Source: Arthrobacter sp. C2 (GTDB lineage: Bacteria; Actinomycetota; Actinomycetes; Actinomycetales; Micrococcaceae). Taken from it: a stretch of 64,000 nt of DNA. The position numbers and the translations under genes were made by a program. Positions 43,995-52,324 of this stretch are shown piece after piece (position 1 is the stretch's first letter; the number at the start of each line of letters is the position of its first letter). The notes under the pieces are model-generated. The model ran no database searches, was not told where the DNA came from, and was given only the letters and a program-made list of their open reading frames with translations. The stretch lies in contig CP042428.1 in NCBI GenBank assembly GCA_024207135.1, positions 1,426,001 to 1,490,000 on the forward strand. Direction: 5' to 3'.

Positions 43995-45353
43995 GTGGTT
44001 TTACTATCTCTCGTTGCCTCTCATTCAGACATCGACCTCGAGACCGTGGCAAAGATCAGTGCCGACGCCTCCCAGGTCGCTTCCGTCGTGCTCGCTTCGG
44101 CCAGCCCTGTTGCCGGCGCCATCACCCTGGCCACCTGCAACCGCTACGAAATCTATTGCGAAGTGCCGCAATCCGAGGACGTACCTGCCGCGCGCTCGGA
44201 GGTGATCACCCAGATCGCCGCCAGCACCGGGCTTTCCGAGGCCACCATCTCCACCGCGCTGGTCTCCAAGACCGAGACCGAAGTCATCGAGCACCTCTTT
44301 TCCGTCGGCGCCGGACTGGATTCCGCCGTCATCGGGGAGCGCGAGATCGCCGGCCAGGTGCGCCGCGCCCTGAACGAGGCGCAGGCCGCCGGAACCGCCA
44401 CCGGTTCCCTGGTCCGGCTCTTCCAGGCAGCCTCGCGCACCGCCAAGGACGTCGGTTCGCGGACCTCGCTGGGATCGCGCGGCCTCTCGGTCGTCTCCGT
44501 GGCGCTGGATTTGGCCACCGACCTGAGCCGCGAGCCCGACTGGGGCTCCAAGAACATCGTCATCTTCGGCACCGGCGCCTACGCCGGGGCCACCATGTCG
44601 CTTTTGCGCGAGCGCGCCGCCCACAACGTGTCGGTGTTCTCCGCCTCGGGACGGTCCGAGGCGTTCGTCGCCACCCGCGGCGGCACCGCGCTGGACGAGT
44701 CCACGCTCGAGGCCGCCCTCGAGGCCGCCGATGTCATCATCGGGTGCAGCGGTTCCGACCACCGCCTGATGGCCTCCGACATCGCGACCCTCGACCGCGG
44801 CTCGCGCCCGCTGATCGCCATCGACCTGGCCCTGACCCACGACTTCGACCCGGAGCTCGGCTCGCTGGAAAACGTGGAGCTGATCAACCTGGAATCGGTG
44901 CGCATGGCCGCCCCCGAGGAGCAGGCGCAGTCGCTGCGCCAGGCCCGCGGGATCGTGGTCGACGCGGCCGAGGCCTTTGCCGCCGAACAGCGCGAACGTG
45001 CCGCCGATGCCGCCATCGTGGCCCTGCGCCGGCACACCCAAAAGGTCCTGGAGGCCGAGGTCGAAAAGGTCCGCGCCCAGCACGGCTGCACCGCCGCGGC
45101 CGAGGAAGTCGAATTCGCGATGCGCCGGATGATGCGCCAGCTGCTGCACGTGCCCACGGTCCGTGCCCGCGAGCTGGCCGCGGCCGGGCGCGCCGGGGAC
45201 TACATCGACGCCCTGGAGACGCTGTACGGGCTTGAGGTCGAGGTGCCCATGGCGCCCTCGATGAAGAAACCGGGCACCTGCCCGGTGACCGGCGTCCAGG
45301 GCTCCGACGCCGGGAACCTCGCCGAGTCCGCCCCCGTCCAGCAGGCCGGATAG
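43995..45353 (+). CDS. hemA: Glutamyl-tRNA reductase
   Basis: A protein of 452 residues. It reduces glutamyl-tRNA(Glu) to glutamate-1-semialdehyde, the committed C5 step. Signatures: the catalytic Cys in [10 protein letters not shown] (Cys48), [47 protein letters not shown] (NADPH-binding) and a C-terminal dimerisation helix. GTG at 43995 is chosen since GGGAGG lies five bases before it; an ATG 12 bases earlier would add only four residues. GluTR is the usual point of heme regulation. Divergent from hemE. Confidence 0.95.
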   Translation: MVLLSLVASHSDIDLETVAKISADASQVASVVLASASPVAGAITLATCNRYEIYCEVPQSEDVPAARSEVITQIAASTGLSEATISTALVSKTETEVIEHLFSVGAGLDSAVIGEREIAGQVRRALNEAQAAGTATGSLVRLFQAASRTAKDVGSRTSLGSRGLSVVSVALDLATDLSREPDWGSKNIVIFGTGAYAGATMSLLRERAAHNVSVFSASGRSEAFVATRGGTALDESTLEAALEAADVIIGCSGSDHRLMASDIATLDRGSRPLIAIDLALTHDFDPELGSLENVELINLESVRMAAPEEQAQSLRQARGIVVDAAEAFAAEQRERAADAAIVALRRHTQKVLEAEVEKVRAQHGCTAAAEEVEFAMRRMMRQLLHVPTVRARELAAAGRAGDYIDALETLYGLEVEVPMAPSMKKPGTCPVTGVQGSDAGNLAESAPVQQAG

Positions 45354-45406
45354 CCACCTCCCCCACCATGCCCGCCACACCGGTCGGGCCGGGCACGAGC
45401 CACCAC

Positions 45407-45449
45407 GCAAAGGGCACCGCGGGAAACTTCTTCCCGCGGTGCCCCTTGC
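45407..45449. terminator. Bidirectional terminator between hemA and the SH3-like gene
   Basis: About 15-bp arms (AAGGGCACCGCGGGA) with a short loop between convergent genes. Confidence 0.7.
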
Positions 45450-45486
45450 CGTCCACGGCCTGGCGTCCACGGCGTGCCGGTGCCGG

Positions 45487-46557
45487 TCAGGCCGGACGCT
45501 TGCCGGCGACCAGCTGGGCAGCCGCCCGCTTCTGCTCGCTGCTGCACTTGCCGTGGTACCCGGTGTAGTAGGTGCTCCCGTCGGCCAGGCGTCCGCTGCG
45601 CTTGGCGCCCATGGAATCGGACATGCAATCGGCCAGGTGCTCGATCCCGTATCCGTCGCGGCGCGGATTGATCTTCTCCGCATGGCGCACCAGCGTCGAG
45701 AAACCCCGGGGATACGCCTTGAACTGCATGATGTGCGCGCATTCGTGCAGGGCCACGGCCTTGAGCGGTGCCGCGCCCGGGTCCGGGTGGCCCACCCGGC
45801 TCAGCGTGATGCGCAGTGGACTGGACTGCGCGTAGTACTCGTCCTTGCGGTGGCTCACCCGCACGGTGATCCGCGGGCAGTGCCTGGCGATGTGCTTGGA
45901 CACCGCAGCGCCCCATGCCGCGTCCGAGTACGTCCGGGCGCCCGGGCCCACGGCCGTGCCCAGTGAAACCTTCTTCACGTGCTTCAGCGCAACCCAGCCG
46001 GTCTTTCCCTTGTACTGGACCCGGACCCAGGAACGCGGCTTGTTCCGGGCGTTGTCCACGGTGCCGAGGGTGTAGTCCCGCCCGATGGTCGCCAGCTTCT
46101 TGCCACCGTTGGCCTTCGAACGCAGGACGGTCGACTGCCTGGCGGTGTACTTGGCCACGACCAGGCGCTTGAGCTGGTTGGACCTGACCCAGCCGGTGCG
46201 GCCCAGGAACGTGATCTGGGTGTAGCCCTTCGAGGTCTTGCCGGTGCCCCACACCGTGTATCCCTTGCTGGCCGACCCCAACCGGGCCCCTGCGCCCTTG
46301 CCGCTGCGCGGCTTGATGGTGGCGGTGGCGACGTAGTGCGGCCTTGACGCGCCGACGGTGCCGGACCCGGCCAACACGATCGGCCGGGCGGATGATTCGG
46401 CCTGCATCGCCGGCGCCTTCGACAAAGCGGCGGCAGGATCCGCCAGGGGCATCGCGAGGATGGCGGCCGAACCCGGCCCCTCGCCTGCCGACGGTGCGGA
46501 CAGCAGGCCCTGGGTGAGGGCCAGTGCGCCAACGAGCGCAAACAGGAATGCTTTCAT
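45487..46557 (-). CDS. Secreted protein with SH3-like repeats and an HExxH peptidase-like C-terminus
   Basis: A protein of 356 residues. The N-terminal 25 residues are a signal peptide (KAFLFALVGALALTQGLLSA). Two SH3b-like modules follow, with GYTQITFLGRTGWVRS and SWVRVQYKGKTGWVA. The C-terminal part has AVALHECAHIMQFKAYP, an HExxH zinc site, and IEHLADCMSDSMGAK 30 residues later that can supply the third ligand. Six Cys residues could form disulfides. I recognise no characterised homologue. A cell-wall or peptide-directed secreted metallopeptidase is the plausible reading, because bacterial SH3b repeats bind peptidoglycan. It is a single-gene unit between hemA and moeZ. Confidence 0.65.
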   Translation of the reverse strand: MKAFLFALVGALALTQGLLSAPSAGEGPGSAAILAMPLADPAAALSKAPAMQAESSARPIVLAGSGTVGASRPHYVATATIKPRSGKGAGARLGSASKGYTVWGTGKTSKGYTQITFLGRTGWVRSNQLKRLVVAKYTARQSTVLRSKANGGKKLATIGRDYTLGTVDNARNKPRSWVRVQYKGKTGWVALKHVKKVSLGTAVGPGARTYSDAAWGAAVSKHIARHCPRITVRVSHRKDEYYAQSSPLRITLSRVGHPDPGAAPLKAVALHECAHIMQFKAYPRGFSTLVRHAEKINPRRDGYGIEHLADCMSDSMGAKRSGRLADGSTYYTGYHGKCSSEQKRAAAQLVAGKRPA

Positions 46558-46713
46558 GCGGTGCCTTAAACATCAGTGCCCTCCCCAGCGAGCAACACTT
46601 CAGTGTGAACACTCACAGGGTAGTGGAACCCCCGGGCGCACCGGGGCCGCCGCGCCACGGCCGCATCGCCCCGGAAACCGGAGAATCCACCGCTGACAAG
46701 CTGGTCCCAGGCG

Positions 46714-47937
46714 TCAGTAGGCGGGCATGCGCGGATCCACATCGCTGATCCAGTCCAGGATTCCGCCCGCGACATGACGCACCTGCGCATAGTCCCGTTC
46801 CAGCAGGTAGCGCAGCACCTCCCCGGAACGGCCCCCCGACTTGCAGTGCAGGATGATCTCCCGGTCCCGGGGCAGCTCGATTTCCCCGCCCAGGATCGCC
46901 CCGCGCGGGGCGAGGATCGCCCCGGGGATCGAGGCGATTTCGGCCTCGCCCGGCTCCCTGACATCGACCAGCAGGAAGTCTTTCTTCCCCTCGGTGCGCA
47001 GCTCGAGCAGGCGCGCCAGCTCCCTGGCGTCGATGCTGTGCGCGGCCATCTGCGCCAGCCCCTGGGCATCCAGCACGGGGGCCGAGCAGAAGTCGTCGTA
47101 GCTTTCCAGCAGACCGGTGATCGGCGGGACATCGGGATCCGGCAGCAGCGACACCTCCCGCCAGGTCATGTCCAGCGAGTCCAGGATCAACAGGCGCCCC
47201 AACAGCGAGCGGCCGACCCCGGTGACCAGCTTGATGGCCTCGGCCACCATCACCGAGCCGATCTGCGAGCACAGCACCCCGAAGACCCCGCCCTCGGCGC
47301 AGGAGGGAACCGTGCCCGCCGGCGGCGGGGTCGGATACAGGTCGCGGTAGTTCGGGCCGTGGGCGTCCCAGAACACCGACACCTGGCCGTCGAAGCGCAG
47401 GATCGAGCCCCAGACGTACGGGATGCCGGCGAGCGCGGCCGCATCGTTGACCAGGTAGCGGGTGGCGAAGTTGTCGGTCCCGTCCAGGACCAGGTCGTAC
47501 TGGCCGAAGAGCTCCACGGCGTTGGAGGCATCCAGCCGGTGGTTGTGCACCCGCACGGTGACCAGCGGGTTCAGTTCCTTGATGCGCGCGGCGGCGGATT
47601 CGGTCTTCGGCATCCCCACGGTGAGGGTGGAGTGGATGACCTGGCGCTGCAGGTTGCCCAGGTCAACCTCGTCGTCGTCGATGATGCCCAGGGTTCCCAC
47701 CCCGGCCGCGGCCAGATAGAGCAGCGCGGGGGCGCCGAGCCCGCCGGCGCCGATGACCAGCACCCGGGCATTCTTCAGCCGGCGCTGCCCCGTCATCCCG
47801 ATCTCCGGGATGATGATCTGGCGCGAGTAGCGCAGCAATTCCTCCGGCAGCAGTTCGTCCCCGGGCGGCACGAGGGCCGGGAGCCGGCCGGCGGTGGCGT
47901 TCTCGAACCGGGTGGTGGGGTCGTTGCGATGGTTCAT
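46714..47937 (-). CDS. moeZ: Adenylyltransferase/sulfurtransferase MoeZ
   Basis: A protein of 407 residues with two domains. The N-terminal E1/MoeB-ThiF domain has RYSRQIIIPEIGMTGQRRL, VIGAGGLGAPALLYLAAAGVG, DDDEVDLGNLQRQVIH, DGTDNFATRYLVND and CAEGGVFGVLC. A C-terminal rhodanese domain (about 305-400) has the catalytic Cys in ILHCKSGGRSGE. MoeZ adenylates and sulfurates the C-termini of sulfur carriers (MoaD, CysO) for molybdopterin and cysteine synthesis. A TATGGT box six bases before the ATG suggests a leaderless transcript and fixes the start. Divergent from the TetR gene. Confidence 0.9.
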   Translation of the reverse strand: MNHRNDPTTRFENATAGRLPALVPPGDELLPEELLRYSRQIIIPEIGMTGQRRLKNARVLVIGAGGLGAPALLYLAAAGVGTLGIIDDDEVDLGNLQRQVIHSTLTVGMPKTESAAARIKELNPLVTVRVHNHRLDASNAVELFGQYDLVLDGTDNFATRYLVNDAAALAGIPYVWGSILRFDGQVSVFWDAHGPNYRDLYPTPPPAGTVPSCAEGGVFGVLCSQIGSVMVAEAIKLVTGVGRSLLGRLLILDSLDMTWREVSLLPDPDVPPITGLLESYDDFCSAPVLDAQGLAQMAAHSIDARELARLLELRTEGKKDFLLVDVREPGEAEIASIPGAILAPRGAILGGEIELPRDREIILHCKSGGRSGEVLRYLLERDYAQVRHVAGGILDWISDVDPRMPAY

Positions 47938-47943
47938 GTATTC

Positions 47944-47949
47944 ACCATA
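47944..47949 (-). promoter_or_regulatory. -10 box of leaderless moeZ transcript
   Basis: TATGGT on the minus strand, six bases before the ATG at 47937. Confidence 0.5.
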
Positions 47950-48063
47950 ATGCTTGCGCGGCGCGTTGGCGCCGGTCCGGCATCCGTCGTTACCCAAGAG
48001 TAGACTTGTGCGGAATGTCGCCCGTATTCGATGCGGGCGGCGAGCTTTCGCGAAAGGGCCGAT

Positions 48064-48684
48064 GTGACCACTCCCCCAAGCCGCGGCGGACGGACCCAAC
48101 GGATGCCGCGCGAGGCCCGTCGCCGCCAGCTGCTCAACGCGGCCCATCAGGTCTTTGTGGCCCACGGGTACCACGGGGCCTCGATGGATGAGATCGCCGA
48201 GGTTGCCGAGGTGTCCAAGCCGGTGCTGTACCAGCACTTCCCGGGCAAGCGGGAGCTGTATGTGGCGCTGCTCGATGCGCACATGGACGAGTTCAGCGCG
48301 CTGCTGCAGCAGGCCATCAATTCCACCACCGACAACAAGTTGCGGGTGGGTGCCACGATTCGCGCCTACTACGAGTACATCTCGCGGGATTCGCAGGCGT
48401 TTCGGCTGATCTTCGAATCCGACCTCCTCAACGACGAGTTGATCGGCGGGCGCATCGAGGCGTTCAACGCGAAGTTCGCCGGGCGCATCGCCGACGTGGT
48501 TGCCGAGGACACCAGGCTTCCCCCGGCCCAGGCCCTGCTGATGGGCCGGGCCATGGCCGGGATGGCCCAGGTCTCGGCCCGCTACTGGGTGGATATGGCC
48601 GACGAGGTGCCCATGGAAGAGGCCAGCGAGCTGGTCTCGCGTTTAGCTTGGCGCGGAATCGGTCGTTTCCCCAAGGAATCCTGA
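48064..48684 (+). CDS. TetR-family transcriptional regulator
   Basis: A protein of 206 residues. The N-terminal helix-turn-helix is clear: RRRQLLNAAHQVFVAHGYHGA then MDEIAEVAEVSKPVLYQHFPGKRELYVALL. The C-terminal ligand domain has a FESDLLNDE segment. The start GTG is preceded by GAAAGGG; a TAGACT box about 60 bases upstream may be its promoter. DUF3107 follows on the same strand. The TetR-DUF3107 pair is conserved in actinobacteria (Rv3208-Rv3208A from memory). The ligand is unknown. Confidence 0.88.
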   Translation: MTTPPSRGGRTQRMPREARRRQLLNAAHQVFVAHGYHGASMDEIAEVAEVSKPVLYQHFPGKRELYVALLDAHMDEFSALLQQAINSTTDNKLRVGATIRAYYEYISRDSQAFRLIFESDLLNDELIGGRIEAFNAKFAGRIADVVAEDTRLPPAQALLMGRAMAGMAQVSARYWVDMADEVPMEEASELVSRLAWRGIGRFPKES

Positions 48685-48755
48685 CGTAAATTCGACACTA
48701 GATGTTGGTCGGCGCCACCGGGCTCCGGCACATGCAACAAACCAGGAAGGCCACC

Positions 48756-48977
48756 ATGGACGTTCGCATTGGAATTCAGAATGTTGCCCGCGAGATCGTG
48801 ATCGAGTCCGCCGAGGACGCCGAGGAGTTGGCCAAGCGCGTTTCCGACGCGCTGGCAGCAGGCGGGGAACTCCGCCTCACCGACTCCAAGGGCCGCCTCA
48901 TGCTGGTGCCCGTCGCGGGCATCGCGTATGTCGAAATCGGTGTCGAGGAAGCACGCCGCGTGGGCTTCGCCCACTAG
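48756..48977 (+). CDS. DUF3107 small protein
   Basis: A protein of 73 residues matching the actinobacterial DUF3107 family: MDVRIGIQNVAREIVIES, then the ELAKRVSDALAAGG helix and GIAYVEIGVEEARRVGF. AGGAAGG precedes the ATG; an upstream in-frame ATG would add 18 residues without a site. The family has no known biochemical role. It follows the TetR gene and is closed by a strong terminator. Confidence 0.85.
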   Translation: MDVRIGIQNVAREIVIESAEDAEELAKRVSDALAAGGELRLTDSKGRLMLVPVAGIAYVEIGVEEARRVGFAH

Positions 48978-48993
48978 GCACCGGGTCGCCAGG

Positions 48994-49031
48994 CAGGTGG
49001 GGAGGAACGGTAAACCGTTCCTCCCCACCTG
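48994..49031 (+). terminator. Strong rho-independent terminator after DUF3107
   Basis: A 17-bp perfect stem (CAGGTGGGGAGGAACGG) with a TAAA loop, followed by TTTAAG. It may also serve the convergent dehydratase gene. Confidence 0.8.
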
Positions 49032-49049
49032 TTTAAGCCTCCGCCGGGG

Positions 49050-49733
49050 CTACTGGAACGCCGGCGGTTCGTCGCTCAGCTCGGTGTTCAGGCCCACGCG
49101 GTTGCCGTCGGCGTCCGTGTAGATGCTCAGGGCCGGCGCGTGGGTCCGGTCCCCGGCGCCTGCGTGCGGCTGAAGTGCTTCCTGGAGCGCTTCCAGCCCG
49201 GAATGGGAAATGAACTTCTCGACGTGGATGCGGTTGGCACGTGGCGTTGCGGTGTCCTCGAAGCGGATCCGCGGGTTGCGGCCCTCGGGATCCACCAGGA
49301 ACCCGTCGCGTCCCCTGCGGTAGCCCATGGCACCGGTCCAGAAGTCCTCCAACCTGGCCGGATCCTGCGTCTCGATGCCCAGGGCGACGTCCTGGTGGCG
49401 GTCGGGCACCGCGACGGCGCCCGAGTCGGAGGCGGCGAATTCAAGCAGCGACGCCAGGGCCACGTCGCGCAGGGTGACTTCGTCGCCCACGTCGTGGGAG
49501 GTGGTCCGCAGGAAGATGGTGCTCGCCCGCCAATCGACATCCGGGTGGTGGCCCTGGTGCTCGGCGGCCTCCGCCACCAGTGCGAGGAAGTCGACGGCTT
49601 CCCGGGTGTCCGGGAACGCCCAGGCGCAGACCAGCGCTCCTTCCCGCTTCCTCCACGACGGCAGTTCCTTCAGCGCCCTGGCGATCTCGTAGTCGGTCAG
49701 GAGGCGGGTGGGTGAGTCCTTGTCAAGGCCCAT
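49050..49733 (-). CDS. Pterin-4a-carbinolamine dehydratase fused to a glyoxalase-like domain
   Basis: A protein of 227 residues. The N-terminal half is a pterin-4a-carbinolamine dehydratase: LTDYEIARALKELPSW, then EHQGHHPDVDWR, the HHP catalytic motif, and a later SHD. The C-terminal half resembles the small VOC/glyoxalase_6 module (LGIETQDPARLEDFWTGAMGY, FLVDPEGRNPRIRFED). PCD normally dehydrates 4a-hydroxytetrahydropterin after aromatic hydroxylation; no such hydroxylase lies nearby, so the role is unclear. The start is uncertain: ATG at 49733 gives a compact protein, while ATG at 49766 would add 11 residues; neither has a clear ribosome binding site. Confidence 0.75.
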   Translation of the reverse strand: MGLDKDSPTRLLTDYEIARALKELPSWRKREGALVCAWAFPDTREAVDFLALVAEAAEHQGHHPDVDWRASTIFLRTTSHDVGDEVTLRDVALASLLEFAASDSGAVAVPDRHQDVALGIETQDPARLEDFWTGAMGYRRGRDGFLVDPEGRNPRIRFEDTATPRANRIHVEKFISHSGLEALQEALQPHAGAGDRTHAPALSIYTDADGNRVGLNTELSDEPPAFQ

Positions 49734-49824
49734 GGTGGTGGTTCTCGTTTCTTGTGGTGCTGTCATTGGTCGGTGTGTGCCCCGGCGCGGGCGGGCGGCA
49801 CGGGGCAGGCCCAAGCGGGCAGGC

Positions 49825-50505
49825 TCAGGCGGTCATCCCCAGCTGGCGCATGCGCCGCGAGTGGTTCTCCACCAGCCGGGCAAAGAGCCGCGTCATTTCC
49901 TGGCCGCGGCCATCGGGGCCCTGAAGCTGCAGGGCACCCCAGTAGTCGTACTTCTCGCCGATCTCCCTGGCCTGGGTCAGCGCCTCGCCCAGCAGCCGCC
50001 GGCCCCAGAGCGCCAGGCGCGAGGCCCGCTCGGGATGGTCGGTGATGGCCAGTTGCAGCCGCTCGCGCAACCACTCGGTGTTCGCCTCGGACGTCTTGAC
50101 CTCGTGCACCAGGGTCCGCACCTCCGCTTCCAGCCCGGAGGCAATCAGCGCGTAGAAGTCGGCGGCGACCCCGTCGATCACATACGCCTTGGTCAGCGAC
50201 TCGTACCAGTCCCCCGGCTTGGTCCGCCGATGCATCTCGTCCAGCGAGGCCATGAACGGCTCGATGACCTCCTGCGGGTCCAGTCCTCGCTCGGCAATGC
50301 GCTCGCGCACCATCTCGAAGTGCCCGAACTCCTTCACGGCGAAGCGGCCCAGGGTTTCGCGGTCCACCAGGGTCGGCGACAGCCGCGCGTCGGAGGACAG
50401 GTGCTCGAAGGCCGTCAGTTCCTGGTAGGCGATCAGCCCCATCAGGGCCAGCTCCGCGTCGTCGGCTGCGGCCGCCGAGCCATAGGTCAAGGGTGTTTTG
50501 GTCAT
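49825..50505 (-). CDS. Ferritin-like fold protein (MiaE-like hydroxylase family)
   Basis: A protein of 226 residues, mostly helical. It resembles the actinobacterial ferritin-like fold protein sometimes called hydroxylase for 2-methylthio-cis-ribozeatin synthesis. Candidate metal ligands are in the helices: AYQELTAFEHLS, EFGHFEMVRERI (ExxH-like), and later Glu residues in YDYWG-flanking regions. The start ATG at 50505 is set by a TACGCT box six bases upstream. Divergent from the RNB ribonuclease gene, next to a DEAD-box helicase, giving an RNA-related setting (Rv3210c-Rv3211 from memory). tRNA hydroxylation is a family-based guess. Confidence 0.75.
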   Translation of the reverse strand: MTKTPLTYGSAAAADDAELALMGLIAYQELTAFEHLSSDARLSPTLVDRETLGRFAVKEFGHFEMVRERIAERGLDPQEVIEPFMASLDEMHRRTKPGDWYESLTKAYVIDGVAADFYALIASGLEAEVRTLVHEVKTSEANTEWLRERLQLAITDHPERASRLALWGRRLLGEALTQAREIGEKYDYWGALQLQGPDGRGQEMTRLFARLVENHSRRMRQLGMTA

Positions 50506-50511
50506 GGGTTC

Positions 50512-50517
50512 AGCGTA
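50512..50517 (-). promoter_or_regulatory. -10 box of the ferritin-like gene
   Basis: TACGCT on the minus strand, six bases before the ATG at 50505. Confidence 0.5.
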
Positions 50518-50569
50518 CTCGGGGCCCAACACGCTCGGCACGTCGATGCCATGGCGGCGGCCGGGTGGT

Positions 50570-50575
50570 TATGCT
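50570..50575 (+). promoter_or_regulatory. -10 box of the RNB gene
   Basis: TATGCT, six bases before the GTG at 50582. It forms a divergent leaderless pair with the ferritin-like gene. Confidence 0.55.
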
Positions 50576-50581
50576 GGCGTT

Positions 50582-52033
50582 GTGAGCCACCAATACATCG
50601 CATTGACCCCCGAGGCCCGGAGCACCGCACTGGCCCAGGCCCTCAAGGCCCTGGAAACGGAGTTCGAGGTTCGTTCCGAATTCCCGGCCGAGGTGCTGGA
50701 GGAGGCCGAGCGCGCGATCGCGGACTTCGAGCTGCCGGCCATCGACAAGCGAGACATCGAGCTGGTCACCATCGACCCGGCCAGCTCCACCGACCTGGAC
50801 CAGGCCCTGCACCTGTCGCGCAGCGACGACGGCTACCTGGTGCACTATGCGATCGCCGACGTGCCCGGCTTCGTGGCCCTCGGCGGCACCCTCGACGCGG
50901 AGACCAGGCTGCGCGGGCAGACCGTGTACCTGCCGCACCGGCGGATCTCGCTGCACCCCGAATCCATCAGCGAGGACGCCGGTTCGCTGTTGCCGAACCG
51001 GGACCGCAGCGCCTACCTGTGGACCTTCACCCTCGATGGCCAAGGCGCGGTCACCGGCACCGGCCTGCAGCGGGCCATCGTCCGCAGCCGGGAGAAGCTC
51101 AGCTACGTCGGCGTCCAGGAGTCCCTCGACGCGGGCACGGCCAGCGAAATGCTGCAATTGCTGCGCGAGGTCGGGCTCAAGCGCATCGAACTGGAACGGG
51201 CCCGCGGCGGGGCCTCGCTGCGCATCCCCTCCCAGGAGGTCGAATGCATCGACGGCACCTACAAGATCGTCTCCGACGCCCCGCTGCCGGTGGAGGACTG
51301 GAACGCGCAGGTCTCCCTCATGACCGGGATGGAGGCGGCCCGCATCATGCTCGAGGCGAGGGTCGGGCTGCTGCGCACCATGCCCGCCCCGGCCCAGAAG
51401 GACATCGACATCTTCCGGCTCCAGGCCAAGGCGCTGGGCGCCGTGTGGGAGCCGACCCAGCCCTATGGCGAGTTCCTGCGCTCGCTGGACCTGGCCGACC
51501 CGCGGCAGCTTGCCCTGATGCACCAGGCCACCAGCCTGTTTCGCGGCGCCACCTACACCGCGATCGACGGCGAACTGCCCCGGGACACCGTCCAGGCCGC
51601 CATCGCCGCGCCCTACGCACACACCACGGCCCCGTTGCGCCGGCTGGTGGACCGCTTCGCGCTGCTGGTCTGCTCCTACGCGGTCACCGGCCAGGAAGTT
51701 CCCCGGGGACTGCGCGAGGCGCTGCCGACGCTGCCGGAATTGATGAACGACTCCAACCGCGTCGTGAACAAGATCGAACGCGCGGCCATCGACACCGTGG
51801 AGGCCGCCTCGCTGGCCCACCGCGTGGGCGAACGCTTCCGTGCGGTGACCCTGACCGCTTCCGGGGAATCCTCCAACGGCAACCACCGCTCGCTGGGGAC
51901 CCTCCAGCTGGAATCCCCCGCCGTCATGGCTCCGTTCGAGGGCAGCTCGCAGGCCGGGGTGCAGGTTGAGGTGGAACTGGTGCATGCGGACCCGGCCAGC
52001 CGCAAGGTGCTCTTCCGCATCGTGGGCGCCTAG
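50582..52033 (+). CDS. RNB-domain (RNase II/R-type) exoribonuclease without accessory RNA-binding domains
   Basis: A protein of 483 residues consisting essentially of an RNB catalytic domain. The active-site segment is VTIDPASSTDLDQALHLS, with three of the four acidic residues seen in RNase II; the fourth position is Gln. Conserved RNB segments follow: YAIADVPGFV, TVYLPHRRISLHP, SLMTGMEAARIMLE and YAHTTAPLRRLVDRF. No N-terminal cold-shock or C-terminal S1 domain is visible, so it is shorter than RNase R (700+). Other small actinobacterial and deinococcal RNB enzymes have the same DLDQ form. The GTG start is fixed by a leaderless promoter. Confidence 0.88.
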   Translation: MSHQYIALTPEARSTALAQALKALETEFEVRSEFPAEVLEEAERAIADFELPAIDKRDIELVTIDPASSTDLDQALHLSRSDDGYLVHYAIADVPGFVALGGTLDAETRLRGQTVYLPHRRISLHPESISEDAGSLLPNRDRSAYLWTFTLDGQGAVTGTGLQRAIVRSREKLSYVGVQESLDAGTASEMLQLLREVGLKRIELERARGGASLRIPSQEVECIDGTYKIVSDAPLPVEDWNAQVSLMTGMEAARIMLEARVGLLRTMPAPAQKDIDIFRLQAKALGAVWEPTQPYGEFLRSLDLADPRQLALMHQATSLFRGATYTAIDGELPRDTVQAAIAAPYAHTTAPLRRLVDRFALLVCSYAVTGQEVPRGLREALPTLPELMNDSNRVVNKIERAAIDTVEAASLAHRVGERFRAVTLTASGESSNGNHRSLGTLQLESPAVMAPFEGSSQAGVQVEVELVHADPASRKVLFRIVGA

Positions 52034-52324
52034 CGTCTGCTCCGGGCCCGGCGGCGAGGCCCGGTCGGCAAATACCGCGATTTGACCCGGTGCACGATAT
52101 GCTTGAACGGTATACAAGGATGCCCGGTCGCGTACCTTGAAAAGAATTCATGCGGGATTACCCAGCGACTTCCGCGCCCCACGTGGTCAGATCCACTTGA
52201 CCGCTAGCTAAGCCTGCGATCGGCTCCGCTGGAAGCACCTCGATTGTGGTGGACCTCCGACCCCTCCTTCCCGGAAGTCACGGGAACGGTCGTCGAGCAC
52301 CCCTTTCCCAAGGTGCCTAAACGA
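52034..52324 (+). other. Probable long 5' UTR of the DEAD-box helicase gene
   Basis: About 290 bases with no supported ORF. A TATACA box lies at 52109-52114, which would leave a leader of about 200 bases; long leaders are common for cold-inducible DEAD-box helicase genes. No rho-independent hairpin was found. Confidence 0.4.

Noticed and set aside
41170-44205. A 1011-residue open frame on the + strand across cgoX and hemE
   Set aside because: It lies antisense to two recognisable enzymes and reads as Ala/Ser/Arg-rich shadow sequence.
49734-49814. Longer N-terminus for the pterin dehydratase fusion
   Set aside because: The added residues are Arg/Pro-rich and lack a ribosome binding site; the internal ATG gives a typical family start.
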